A stretch of DNA of 64,000 nucleotides. It comes from Phytophthora sp. 'mugwort' (Eukaryota > Oomycota > Peronosporomycetes > Peronosporales > Peronosporaceae). The DNA is taken from contig JAUCEF010000014.1 of the NCBI GenBank assembly GCA_033558025.1, positions 3,658,001 to 3,722,000 on the forward strand. Direction: 5' to 3'. Positions within the stretch are counted from its first letter, which is position 1, and each line of letters opens with the position of its first letter. Shown here in pieces: positions 32,904 to 41,440 of this stretch. A program made the translations under genes and the position numbers. The notes beneath the pieces are model-generated. The model had not been told where the DNA came from. It saw only the letters and a list, made by a program, of their open reading frames with translations, and searched no databases.

Positions 32904-33557
32904 CTACAGCTCGCTGCTCCGTGTCCAGCTCGCTGTGGGACGAAACGTCTCGCACTCATTGACGGCATCCTGTAGATCGCGGCGGTATAGGAATGTGCTC
33001 TGGCAGTCGCGACCGCAGAATGCGCTAGTGTCCGACGCAACAGACAGTGGGCGGAAGAAGAGCAGCCCGCAGTTGTAACACGTCACCTGCGCGGTCTTGC
33101 GCTGCGCCTGTGTCCTGAACACCGGCTGCACTCGGACGTCTGTCGGTGTCCATTGAGCGGTCTCCTTGATGCATTCCTGTCGTGCTTGGTATTGCCGGTG
33201 CTGTCTTCGCCACTGCGCTCGCGCTCCAGCCTCCTCGAGCTCCTTGAGCATGTAGACGCGCTGCCAGTCAGAACAGTAGCTGCTACTGACCTCTAACGTT
33301 GTTGTGTGCGGGTCTTCTACTGTCTTGGACGTCGCTGCTCGGGTTTCCATATCAACAGGACACGAACACGCTCTCGGTCGAAGATGCAGTCGACGCTGCA
33401 CGAACCGCCACGCGCGCGCGTAGATGCTGCTGTCCTGCTGGTTGTCGTCGGTATTGCAGATGCTGGAGCTGCTGACAGAGCATGTAGCAGTCGTCGTGGC
33501 GCTCATACCAGTGCATTGTGTAGGGGAAATCCGCGGGTTGTTCGTTAGTGCGCGCAT
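32904..33557 (-). CDS. Hypothetical protein with Cys-pair (zinc-finger-like) C-terminus
   Basis: 217 aa. Family not recognised. The N-terminal half is Ser/Thr-rich; the middle (about 105-150) is helical and Arg/Gln-rich (ELEEAGARAQWRRQHRQYQA). The C-terminal part has CYNCGLLFFRPLSVASDT followed by FCGRDCQSTFLYR, i.e. C-x2-C...C-x3-C, a plausible single zinc site. Convergent with MinC (206 bp between stops). The clean long frame and conserved-looking Cys spacing argue that it is real. The true start could be a later ATG, for example MSATTTATC about 17 residues in. Confidence 0.6.
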   Translation of the reverse strand: MRALTNNPRISPTQCTGMSATTTATCSVSSSSICNTDDNQQDSSIYARAWRFVQRRLHLRPRACSCPVDMETRAATSKTVEDPHTTTLEVSSSYCSDWQRVYMLKELEEAGARAQWRRQHRQYQARQECIKETAQWTPTDVRVQPVFRTQAQRKTAQVTCYNCGLLFFRPLSVASDTSAFCGRDCQSTFLYRRDLQDAVNECETFRPTASWTRSSEL

Positions 33558-33738
33558 GACGTCTTAAAATAAGCTTTTGGGGAGGTTTCCTCTTCTCTCG
33601 GCGTATTGCGTTGTGAAAGAATTTCCCTTAGCTTAAAGTTGAGTCTGACGCGACTGATCTGAAGACGAATGGCTTCGTTCTGATAGATTGCGAGTCAGTA
33701 CGGGACAGGGAGGAGGCTGTTCTCTCGAGAACATACCG

Positions 33739-33924
33739 ATGGGTTGCTGGTCTTCTTTTGGTGGCAACTCGGCTACTGACGAGCCCCGACGCAGGCACCG
33801 CACTCACAGTGTCGAAGACTTCGACAACGAGTCAGAGCGTTCCCGTCCCCATCGTCGGTCGCGGGCAACGCTCGGGCACGACCAGACCAGCTTAAGTCGC
33901 TTCCGCTTCAACTGTCCACTTTAG
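33739..33924 (+). CDS. Small protein with N-myristoylation-like start
   Basis: 61 aa if it starts at the ATG at 33739. It opens MGCWSSFGGNSATDEPRRRH, a Gly-2/Cys-3 start with a downstream basic cluster that fits dual myristoylation/palmitoylation. The rest is Arg/Ser-rich and hydrophilic and ends FNCPL. It sits between two well-supported genes in the conserved island. No family was recognised. It could be a real small membrane-anchored protein, the first exon of something longer, or a chance frame. Confidence 0.4.
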   Translation: MGCWSSFGGNSATDEPRRRHRTHSVEDFDNESERSRPHRRSRATLGHDQTSLSRFRFNCPL

Positions 33925-33990
33925 TCAGCAACTGTCCACATGGTACATGGTACCGTGTTGCATGTTTTATGCGACAGGGCGCAAACGCGG

Positions 33991-34044
33991 AATGATTGCA
34001 TCATCACACGTCTTTTTGTACTATCTGTTAATGATTGCATCATC
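33991..34044. promoter_or_regulatory. Duplicated 15-bp element with ATTGCATCA core
   Basis: AATGATTGCATCATC occurs at 33991-34005 and again at 34030-34044, 64-117 bp upstream of the GCK-protein start codon. Its core on the other strand reads TGATGCAAT, identical to the C/EBP-ATF composite (amino-acid response) site of animals. Whether any oomycete bZIP factor uses it is unknown. The exact duplication just upstream of a start codon is the evidence for regulation. Confidence 0.5.
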
Positions 34045-34107
34045 TGTAGTGGACACCACACCACTTAAAACATCCTACACCTGTGGTCATTATTGACCCG
34101 AGTCACC

Positions 34108-35135
34108 ATGTCGACCATGTTCCTGCGTTCGCGCCGCCTGCTGCCGTCATTGGCAGCGCCCACCGCTCTGTTGGCCGTGTCCTCCGCCCGTCTGGAGGCT
34201 GAAGAGCCTGAGGCCGCTTCCCCGGCGCCTGCCGTGGACTTTGTTGGCGTATTCGTGGAGAAGGAGTCGGCCGCACGTCTGCGCCAGCAGTTCCCGGCCA
34301 AGTTCGGCGGCGTCGACGAGCCGCTTGTGGTAGTGCTGCGCTTCCAGCCGTCGACCAAGGAGCAGGAGGCATTCGCACCAATCTTGGGCCGCGCTGCCAA
34401 GCTCCACGTCAAAGGCCTGGCTGAGGACGACCACACGCAGACCGTGAGTGCCTGGAGCGTAAGACAATGCCGTGTCTAGACTAACCTGTGGCTTGGTGGA
34501 TGCTGGTGCAGGTGCTGGTGGCAGTGACGACTGAGACTGGCGAGTCGCTCGAGTATGAGGGTGCTGCAGAGCCTGCCCACTTGACGCTATCAACGTCAGC
34601 TGGCGGTCTAAGTGCTGGCTACTCGAGCGTCTTACTGGAGCGTCTGCGCGCGAGTGACAAGCTACGTTACCTGCTGGACGAGACGGAGGACACGGCTCAG
34701 TGGACTGGAGAGCTGCCAGCATTTGACTCGAAGCATCTGCCGCTGTTTAGCCCCTTCCCGGCCGTAGAGGCCAAGATCGTCAAGGTGGACGCCAAGCAGA
34801 GCGAAGAGCTGGCGTTGCAGGGCACAGTGTGTCTGTCTTCCCGCTTCGATGCGACCACGGGTGAGTGTCTAGCGCCCAAGGCTGAGTGCGGTTTCTGCAA
34901 GTTCATGAAGGCCGGCCCGTGCGGGAAGGAATTTACGGCCTGGGAGACCTGTCTGGACCGCTGCAAGAAGAGCGGTGATGATTTCATTGAGAAGTGCGGG
35001 CCTCAGACGCTGGCGTTACGCGACTGCGTGGACGCCAATCCGGAGTACTACCACGTGCTGAATGAGGGTCCTGAGGACGAGAAGAAGGAAGACGCAGCGA
35101 CCGAAGCCAAGCCTCAGCCCGAGGAGAAGCAGTAA
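34108..35135 (+). CDS. GCK-domain, probably mitochondrial, protein
   Basis: Spliced: 34108-34443 and 34512-35135 (319 aa). The 68-bp intron starts GTGAGT, has CTAAC and ends GCAG. The N-terminus, MSTMFLRSRRLLPSLAAPTA, is basic and hydrophobic like a mitochondrial presequence. An Ala/Pro/Glu linker follows. The middle domain (about 45-240) is unrecognised. Near residue 255 starts a Cys-rich module, CGFCKFMKAGPCGKEFTAW, then CLDRCKKSGDDFIEKCG and LRDCVDANPEYY. This matches the GCK domain, a CHCH-like Cys-pair fold seen in plants and protists. An acidic, Lys-rich tail ends the protein. By analogy it may be imported to the intermembrane space and oxidised there, which is an inference. The ATG at 34108 is used because the frame is open upstream only to non-ATG codons. 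Confidence 0.75.
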
Positions 35136-35343
35136 GTTACAGCCTCCTGCCACATGAGGGCCTTTGCTTTTAGAGAAGCAAAGCCCGTTTTCCAGAGCTA
35201 ACTAGGCTAGCTAGAGACTGCAGAGCGTAAGAGTCCTATTCAACACTGGCACGTATTCTATAAGTGCTGTGACTGGCCGTTACTCGGCGTGTGTTGAGTG
35301 TATTGGTTCCTTTCCAGGGTTCCGGACGGCACGTGGATCACTA

Positions 35344-38300
35344 ATGGATCGCACACATAGCGTGAGCTCTCTACGCCGTGCGTCTGAAGCTTCAAGCAGA
35401 CTGAAAACCGGACTAATCACTGATGCACCGGCTTGGGATATCGCAACCGCTTCACGTCGGCCTCAACTGGCACAGCTCGCATCGGGATCTCTGTCCGCTC
35501 CAAAGAAGCTTCAGCAACAGGATGTGAGTCATAACCAGCTACCTACAGCCTCCTTATCCCAGTCATTGCGCCGGCTTTCATCAGGTATTCGACTTAATAG
35601 AAGTACACCCAAACGCGTGACCAAAGTCCCCAGACTTACGTTTAACCAGCTCAGTGGCAGACGTCGAGGAAGACTCTCGAATCAGTTCGGCGACGCTGAG
35701 ACTGGCACACGACAAGTGAATGCTGGTGTATATCTATTAGAGAACGTGAAGACTGGACATCGGTACTTTGGAACGACGTGGGACTTAGAGAACGCTGCTG
35801 CTCAGAGCTTCCACGACCTGCAGCTAGCGGTTCATCCTCATCCTGCACTTAGTATGTGCTTTAAACTGTACGGTGAAGCAGCCAGTGGTATTCGCTTCCG
35901 TGTCCTTGAGCATGTGAAGCCTCCATCATCTCCCAAACCGCCGTCTTCCGACCAGATCAGAGCGAAAAGGAGACAGGTGAAGCGACTTCGAGCTGGGCGA
36001 GAGGCTCATAACAATGACGATGGCTTTGATGTTCGAGCCATGGAGAGGAAACTCGCAGCTCGACTGCGTTATCACCAGCAAAAGGTGGTTCGACGTGTGG
36101 CGTACAAATTCATCCGTCGGGTCTTGGTTATGCCCGTACTAGCACGTGTCTGGACGCGTTGGATCCATGCGATAGAGGACGATGTGCTTAGTGAGCGTAT
36201 CGCCGCTACAGTCGAGATCCAGCGCGTCGTTCGCGGCTACTTCGACCGACTTGAGGTCTCTAGAAGACGTCGAGATGGCGCAGCGCGAACTCTGCAGAAG
36301 TTCATGCGTCACAGTCAGTTTTCAGTAGCGTACAGGCGACGAGCTCGTAGTCTCTGTGAGTCAACAGCTGCTTGCGTTATTCAACGATCGTTGCGTGAGT
36401 TTACAGCTCGACGACGAGCTCAACGACGACGAGCTGGAGTACGACGATGGTTTGCGGCACGAAAGTTGCAGACCCAAGTCCGACGGCATCTAGCTCGTCG
36501 AGTAGTGGACGGTATGAGGCAGGATACCCTGCGAACGCGCGCTGCTACGGATATACAGCGTACGACTCGAGGGTATTTAACCCGGCGACGGGTACAGCGA
36601 CTGCGCCAGCGACTCGTTGATGTGAAGGCAGCTAAGTTGATTCAAAAGACGTGGCGAGGCTACTGGACACACATTCAAGTCACGCTGCAGCGAGCAACTC
36701 TCTCCACTCAGGTCCGTCTGGAAGAACTGCGAGATGAAGTTGCCAGAACCATTCAGCAAGCTTACAGTCGTTGGAGAGCTCAGTGTGTACGAGAGCAGAA
36801 GGAGAAAGCTACGACGATCTGCATGGCGTACCGCAACTACGTCGGCAGGAAGTTTGGTTGGGCAGCCCTAACGATACGCGTCGAGACGTCAATGGCAACT
36901 CGCATTCAACGCGCCGGACGTCGCTGGATACTTCGCCGTGTGATCGCTCTCTTCAAACGCGACAAGGCTGCGCGTACCATTCAATGCTTGACCCGGCAGC
37001 ATCAAGCACGACGCCAAGTTCACGCATTGAGAGTGAAGAAGCGGCGCGTCGAGACGATCAGGAAGATACAAGCGTACTCGCGCGCATGCTGGAGCTTACG
37101 CAAACTCCGTGCGCGTCTTCAGACACGGAGGCGGCAGTGGGCAGCCCGGCGAATCCAGACAAGTTTCCGCGCGTGGCGAGCGCGACGCGCCTACGTCGTC
37201 ATCAGAGACCGCGCGCGGCGCAACCGTGCGGCCACGACGTTGCAATGCTTGTTCCGAGCGCGACAGGCTCGACGGGAACGGAGGCGTCGCCAAGTAATAC
37301 TGCGTCTAGGAGCTTGTGAGAGCTGTCGGTCTCAACTTGCGACTATGTATCATTTTGAAGCGCAGAGTCAGCTGTGTGCTGATTGCAGTGCTGAATACGC
37401 CAGCTTTGATGACGCTGGGACGGAGACGCTTGATGTGAACGTGTATCGCCGTCTTCGGGTGCCTCTCGTGAAGGCTCAACGGACGTATCGAGCCTTCCAA
37501 TATCGGATGCAACTCCAGTTCGGAACGTGTACGTTATGCGAGAAACTTGCTGTGCGCAGAAGTTGCTGGTCCTGTTTACCTGGTCACGGCTGCCATGACG
37601 GCAACCCCATCGTGGGTTTAACCTTCTGTCGTTCATGTGACGCGTTATTTCATGAGCAAAAGAAGTTCACGGGAGCTTCCAACTTGCTTCAGCATCAGAG
37701 GAAGGACATTGAGCGTGTGTACGCTGAAGCTGCAGCTGCTTTGACGATCCAGACGTGCTATCGCCGGTTTCTACAGCGGCAAACGTTAGCCGATCTCCGG
37801 TTTGCTCGACAGACGGCAGCCGCCACACGTGTCCAGGAGTGCTACAGACGTCACCGACAGCGTAGGATCACACGTGCTACTTGCGCGGCTCACAGGCAAC
37901 AGCAACTGCTGGAAGCTAGCGCTGTACTGACGATCCAGCGTGCCGTACGTGGCCATTTGGCGCGCTGCGAGCTCCGACGCCTCCAGCACGAACGTGACTG
38001 CGCGATCAGAATCCAACGTGCGCGTCGACGGCATCAAGCGAAGCGTGTGTACAATGCGGCGGTTGTGATCCAGTGCAACGTTCGCGGTTGGCTGGCCCGT
38101 GGAGTAGCCGATACCTTACGTCAAAGACGGCTTGAGAACCAGCGGAAAGCTGCTGCGTGCGGCATCCAGCGCCACGTCCGTGGGTTCCTTGCAAGACGGC
38201 GCGTCCTGCACATTCGTCAGCACAATGCGGCGGTCTTATTGCAGAGGCGCTGGCGTGGATACGCTGCCAGGTGCGAGCTTCATGGGCTGAAGCGCGATAA

Positions 38301-39258
38301 GCAGCACACGTTCAATGAGGAACTACGTGAACGACTCAGTGTCCTTGCAGCACAAACTGTCGCGTCCGAACGGGCTGCAGCCAGGCAGATCCAGACTATG
38401 GAGCGTGCGCGTCAAGCCCGGACCGAGTTGCGCCGTCGCAAACTCCAAGCGGCCAGGAGAGCGCGTGAGTTGCTTCGTGACCGTGCTGTGGCACTTGAAG
38501 TGGCCAGTGCGACGTGCATCCAGCGTCATGTGCGTGAGCGTCTCACGACTCCTACAAGTCGCCAACGACTTGGCGTTCATCGTTGTGCTCGCTGCTTCTT
38601 GAGCCGACGGACGGTCAAGCGGATACGTCTTGAAAAACGGTCTGCTGTGCGGATCCAGTGCGCATTCCGGTACGCGCGTGCGAAGCGGCGACTTGCTCGA
38701 CTTGTTGACGCGGATGCTGCTAGCTCCGATGATATCGCGGCGTCTGCTTGGGTCGAACTCTTCGATGAGACCAGTGGCTATGTCTACTACTACCAGACCG
38801 AGACGGGTCAAAGCGTGTGGGAACGTCCACCAGAAATGGATGCTTCGGCCGGGTCGCCTCAAGATGCAGACAGCGAGGATGTCGGCGAGTGGGTCGAGTA
38901 TTGGGACGAGAACGTTGGTGCCTCGTACTTCTACAATATCATAACCGGCGAGGCGACGTGGACAACACCTGCAGGTTACCAGAGTAGCAACCAGGAAGCC
39001 ATTAGCACTGCAGGCCCGTGGCCACTGGAGAACGGCACCATATATTCCACACTGCCTTCACGCTCGAAGCTTGAGCCATTAACTGAAACAGAAAAACAAC
39101 AAATAGAGACGTACGGCGACCAGGACGGCGGCAGTCAGGCGGTTCAGTCGGGTAGTGATGCCTGTGAGCAGTATGAGCTGATGGACACCGAGTACGACAT
39201 TAACTACAAGATTTACCTGACACAAGTCGAACGTGAACGACAAGAGCAAGAACAATAG
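35344..39258 (+). CDS. Very long IQ-motif protein with two WW domains and GIY-YIG-like region
   Basis: 1304 aa from the ATG at 35344. Residues about 128-189 read GVYLLENVKTGHRYFGTTWD then FKLYGEAASGIRFRVLEHV, the outline of a GIY-YIG fold, but the usual catalytic Arg is not evident. From about 288 to 1110 there are more than 20 IQ-type motifs, such as IQRTTRGYLTRRRVQRLR and IQKTWRGYWT, that would bind calmodulin or light chains. At about 659-760 they are interrupted by Cys clusters (CESCRSQL...CADC and CTLCEKL...CWSC...CRSC). Two WW domains end it (about 1132 and 1181: WVELFDETSGYVYYYQTETG and WVEYWDENVGASYFYNIITG). It is probably a cytoskeletal or centrosomal scaffold; no exact orthologue was recognised. 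TTTCCAG just upstream could be the end of a 5' UTR intron. Confidence 0.85.
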   Translation: MDRTHSVSSLRRASEASSRLKTGLITDAPAWDIATASRRPQLAQLASGSLSAPKKLQQQDVSHNQLPTASLSQSLRRLSSGIRLNRSTPKRVTKVPRLTFNQLSGRRRGRLSNQFGDAETGTRQVNAGVYLLENVKTGHRYFGTTWDLENAAAQSFHDLQLAVHPHPALSMCFKLYGEAASGIRFRVLEHVKPPSSPKPPSSDQIRAKRRQVKRLRAGREAHNNDDGFDVRAMERKLAARLRYHQQKVVRRVAYKFIRRVLVMPVLARVWTRWIHAIEDDVLSERIAATVEIQRVVRGYFDRLEVSRRRRDGAARTLQKFMRHSQFSVAYRRRARSLCESTAACVIQRSLREFTARRRAQRRRAGVRRWFAARKLQTQVRRHLARRVVDGMRQDTLRTRAATDIQRTTRGYLTRRRVQRLRQRLVDVKAAKLIQKTWRGYWTHIQVTLQRATLSTQVRLEELRDEVARTIQQAYSRWRAQCVREQKEKATTICMAYRNYVGRKFGWAALTIRVETSMATRIQRAGRRWILRRVIALFKRDKAARTIQCLTRQHQARRQVHALRVKKRRVETIRKIQAYSRACWSLRKLRARLQTRRRQWAARRIQTSFRAWRARRAYVVIRDRARRNRAATTLQCLFRARQARRERRRRQVILRLGACESCRSQLATMYHFEAQSQLCADCSAEYASFDDAGTETLDVNVYRRLRVPLVKAQRTYRAFQYRMQLQFGTCTLCEKLAVRRSCWSCLPGHGCHDGNPIVGLTFCRSCDALFHEQKKFTGASNLLQHQRKDIERVYAEAAAALTIQTCYRRFLQRQTLADLRFARQTAAATRVQECYRRHRQRRITRATCAAHRQQQLLEASAVLTIQRAVRGHLARCELRRLQHERDCAIRIQRARRRHQAKRVYNAAVVIQCNVRGWLARGVADTLRQRRLENQRKAAACGIQRHVRGFLARRRVLHIRQHNAAVLLQRRWRGYAARCELHGLKRDKQHTFNEELRERLSVLAAQTVASERAAARQIQTMERARQARTELRRRKLQAARRARELLRDRAVALEVASATCIQRHVRERLTTPTSRQRLGVHRCARCFLSRRTVKRIRLEKRSAVRIQCAFRYARAKRRLARLVDADAASSDDIAASAWVELFDETSGYVYYYQTETGQSVWERPPEMDASAGSPQDADSEDVGEWVEYWDENVGASYFYNIITGEATWTTPAGYQSSNQEAISTAGPWPLENGTIYSTLPSRSKLEPLTETEKQQIETYGDQDGGSQAVQSGSDACEQYELMDTEYDINYKIYLTQVERERQEQEQ

Positions 39259-39411
39259 GAAATGGACTAACAAACGACAGACGAGGCCAAAGAAGTTTGA
39301 GTAGATCGTTTTTTTCCATTCATTTTCCTTGTTGAGCTTGTGTGCCGTCTCTGAAATGCTTAGGACAACAGATGATCAGACCCTGCAAGTTTTAATCCTG
39401 AGTGAGCTCTC

Positions 39412-41219
39412 TTACCACGATGGCTGGTAAGCTTGCGCAGCCTGGTTGGCCATGAGGGAGGCTTGGGTGCGCTGCTGCTGCTCACGGTCACGAATCTGCT
39501 GCTGTCGGAGACGTGCCGCCTCCATGTTGCGCGCGACTTCTTCTTCGTCGCTCTTGGCAAAGTTAAAGCCGCAGCCCATGCAGAATTTGACCGTGGACTT
39601 GCATTCCTTGCTACACGTGGGGCAGTTCTTGGTACTAGGCTGCGACGAGGGCGCCGAAAATGATCCTGACGTTGGGATCGGCGCAGGAAGCGGCACCGAC
39701 GTGTACGACGACGAGGACACCGACGATAATGAGGATGATAGACTTGGGGGCGACGCAGTAGGTACAGAACTTGATGCCACTTTGGTTCCGCAGTGTAGAC
39801 AAAATTTCTGGGTCGGTTTTAGTGGTTGACTGCACTTCATGCAAGCATTTGAGACTGAATCCGATACAGAGAACGAAGAAGCTGAGCTGACAGAAGACAC
39901 AGGCGATGGAGCCGCTACTTGAGCGGGTGACGGAGCAGCAGCGACCTTTGTGCCGCACTTCAGACAGAATTTCTGTGTGGATTTCAGTGTGAATTGACAC
40001 GACGCACACTTGTGCTCACCGCCAAGAAACGACGAAGAAGACGACGAGTTGGATGCAGACGAGTTTGTGCGTTGTAGCGGGGCCGATGAAAAGCTGTTGC
40101 TGGGAGTGAATGGCGTGGGCGACGAGAAGCTGCTGCTCGGTGTGAAGGTAGAAGGCGCCGCAGAGACGGCCACCTTGGTTCCGCACTTCAGACAGAACTT
40201 TTGCGCAGGTTTCAACGCGGCATGGCAGCTCACACACGAATTGGATGCAGCACCCGGAACAGCAGGAGCTTCAGCGGAAGCATTCGACGACACCGACAAC
40301 GTCGACAGGCGCATGACTTCCTGGCGCAATTGCTCTTCCTGTCTCTTGGCCTCGAACGCCTTACGCGCTTCCTCCTCGGCCTTACGCCGGTTCTCGTCGC
40401 GCCGTGCCTGTTCCGCTCGCAGCCTTCTGGCCTCCTCTCTCATCTTCTCCCTAGCCAAACGCTTGGCTTCCTGTTTCTTTAGCTCCTCCTGCGCTGCTTG
40501 TGCTTCAGCGCGCAGCCTCTCGGCCCTGGCCAGCTTCTCCTGAGCCAGCCTTTCAGCTTCTTCGCGCCGCCCCCGTGCCGCCTGCGCCACGCTCAGATGC
40601 TGCTGTCTCTGGGCCTCTAGCTCCTGCTGTCTGCGCGCGTTCTCACGCTCAACCGCCGCGCGCTGCTGCGCCTCGTAGTCCGAGATCGCGTTCTGTGCCG
40701 AAAGCCTCATGGCCTCCGCCCGGTCGCGCGCGTCTTGCGCCTGGCGCTCCGCTTCCTCCCTTCGTCGCGCGGCCTCGTCCCGCTGGGCGTCAATCGCGCG
40801 TCGTTCGTTCTCCGCCGCCAGGTTACGCGCCTCACTGTCACGTGCAGCTTGTGCCTCCACCTGCGCGCGCTGCTGCGCCTCGTACTGCGCGACGGCATTG
40901 GCCGCCTCCTGCTGGCTCGCGTCCGCGTGTATCTTGGCCTCCTGAGCGCGCCGCTCGGCTTCCTCGCGCGCATGACTCGCTCCCTCCGCATTCGGAGACG
41001 GGGCGAACGTCACGTGGCGCGCGGGGGTGGCCACGGGCGCGGCGCTGGGAATCGCTTCACCTGGTTGGGGATCGGTTAGCGTCGGGTTTATCAGCTTGTA
41101 GAGGAAGTTACAGACCCGTTCCTGCGTGGTTAGAGAGAAGAGAACGTACCGCATTCGGGGCAAAAGGCCCCCTGTAGATCCGGGGCCAGATAGGAGCCGC
41201 ACTCACCGCAGAAGCCCAT
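39412..41219 (-). CDS. Coiled-coil protein with five zinc ribbons
   Basis: Spliced: exon 1 is 41219-41150, exon 2 is 41060-39412 (572 aa). The 89-bp intron starts GTACGT and ends CCAG. Exon 1 begins MGFCGECGSYLAPDLQGAFC and splicing completes a zinc ribbon, CPECGEAIP. Residues about 50-275 form a highly charged Ala/Glu/Arg coiled coil (EEAERRAQEAK-type repeats). Four more ribbons follow near residues 297, 374, 429 and 503, three of them nearly alike (CVSCHAALKPAQKFCLKCG, CASCQFTLKSTQKFCLKCG, CMKCSQPLKPTQKFCLHCG). They are separated by Ser/Pro-rich linkers. The similar ribbons imply internal duplication. Function unknown; it may be a structural or adaptor protein. Confidence 0.8.
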
Positions 41220-41440
41220 GAAGGTGTCGCGAGAGTCGAGGGGGAGTCGAATTGAGATGTGGAGGCCTCGTTCAGAAAGTAACGCTATGCGATTGGTTAA
41301 AAGGTGAATTTGTAGCTTGAAGACAGCCAATCACAAAATGGTTGAAGTGATCGAACTAGCAAGTTTGGGCTTTTACACTTGATTAAGTACGATATTTTTC
41401 TAGAAAGGTATACTTAAGTATCCGGTATCAGAGGTTTTGT

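Noticed and set aside
34147..34722. 191-codon minus-strand frame opposite the GCK gene
   Set aside because: Antisense to a spliced gene with a recognisable C-terminal domain; it crosses the intron without features of its own.
36771..37319. 182-codon forward frame inside the IQ/WW gene
   Set aside because: Alternate-frame shadow of the Arg/Gln-rich IQ coding sequence.
40500..41177. 225-codon plus-strand frame opposite the zinc-ribbon gene
   Set aside because: Pro/Arg/Ala-rich antisense reading of the coiled-coil coding sequence; low-complexity shadow.
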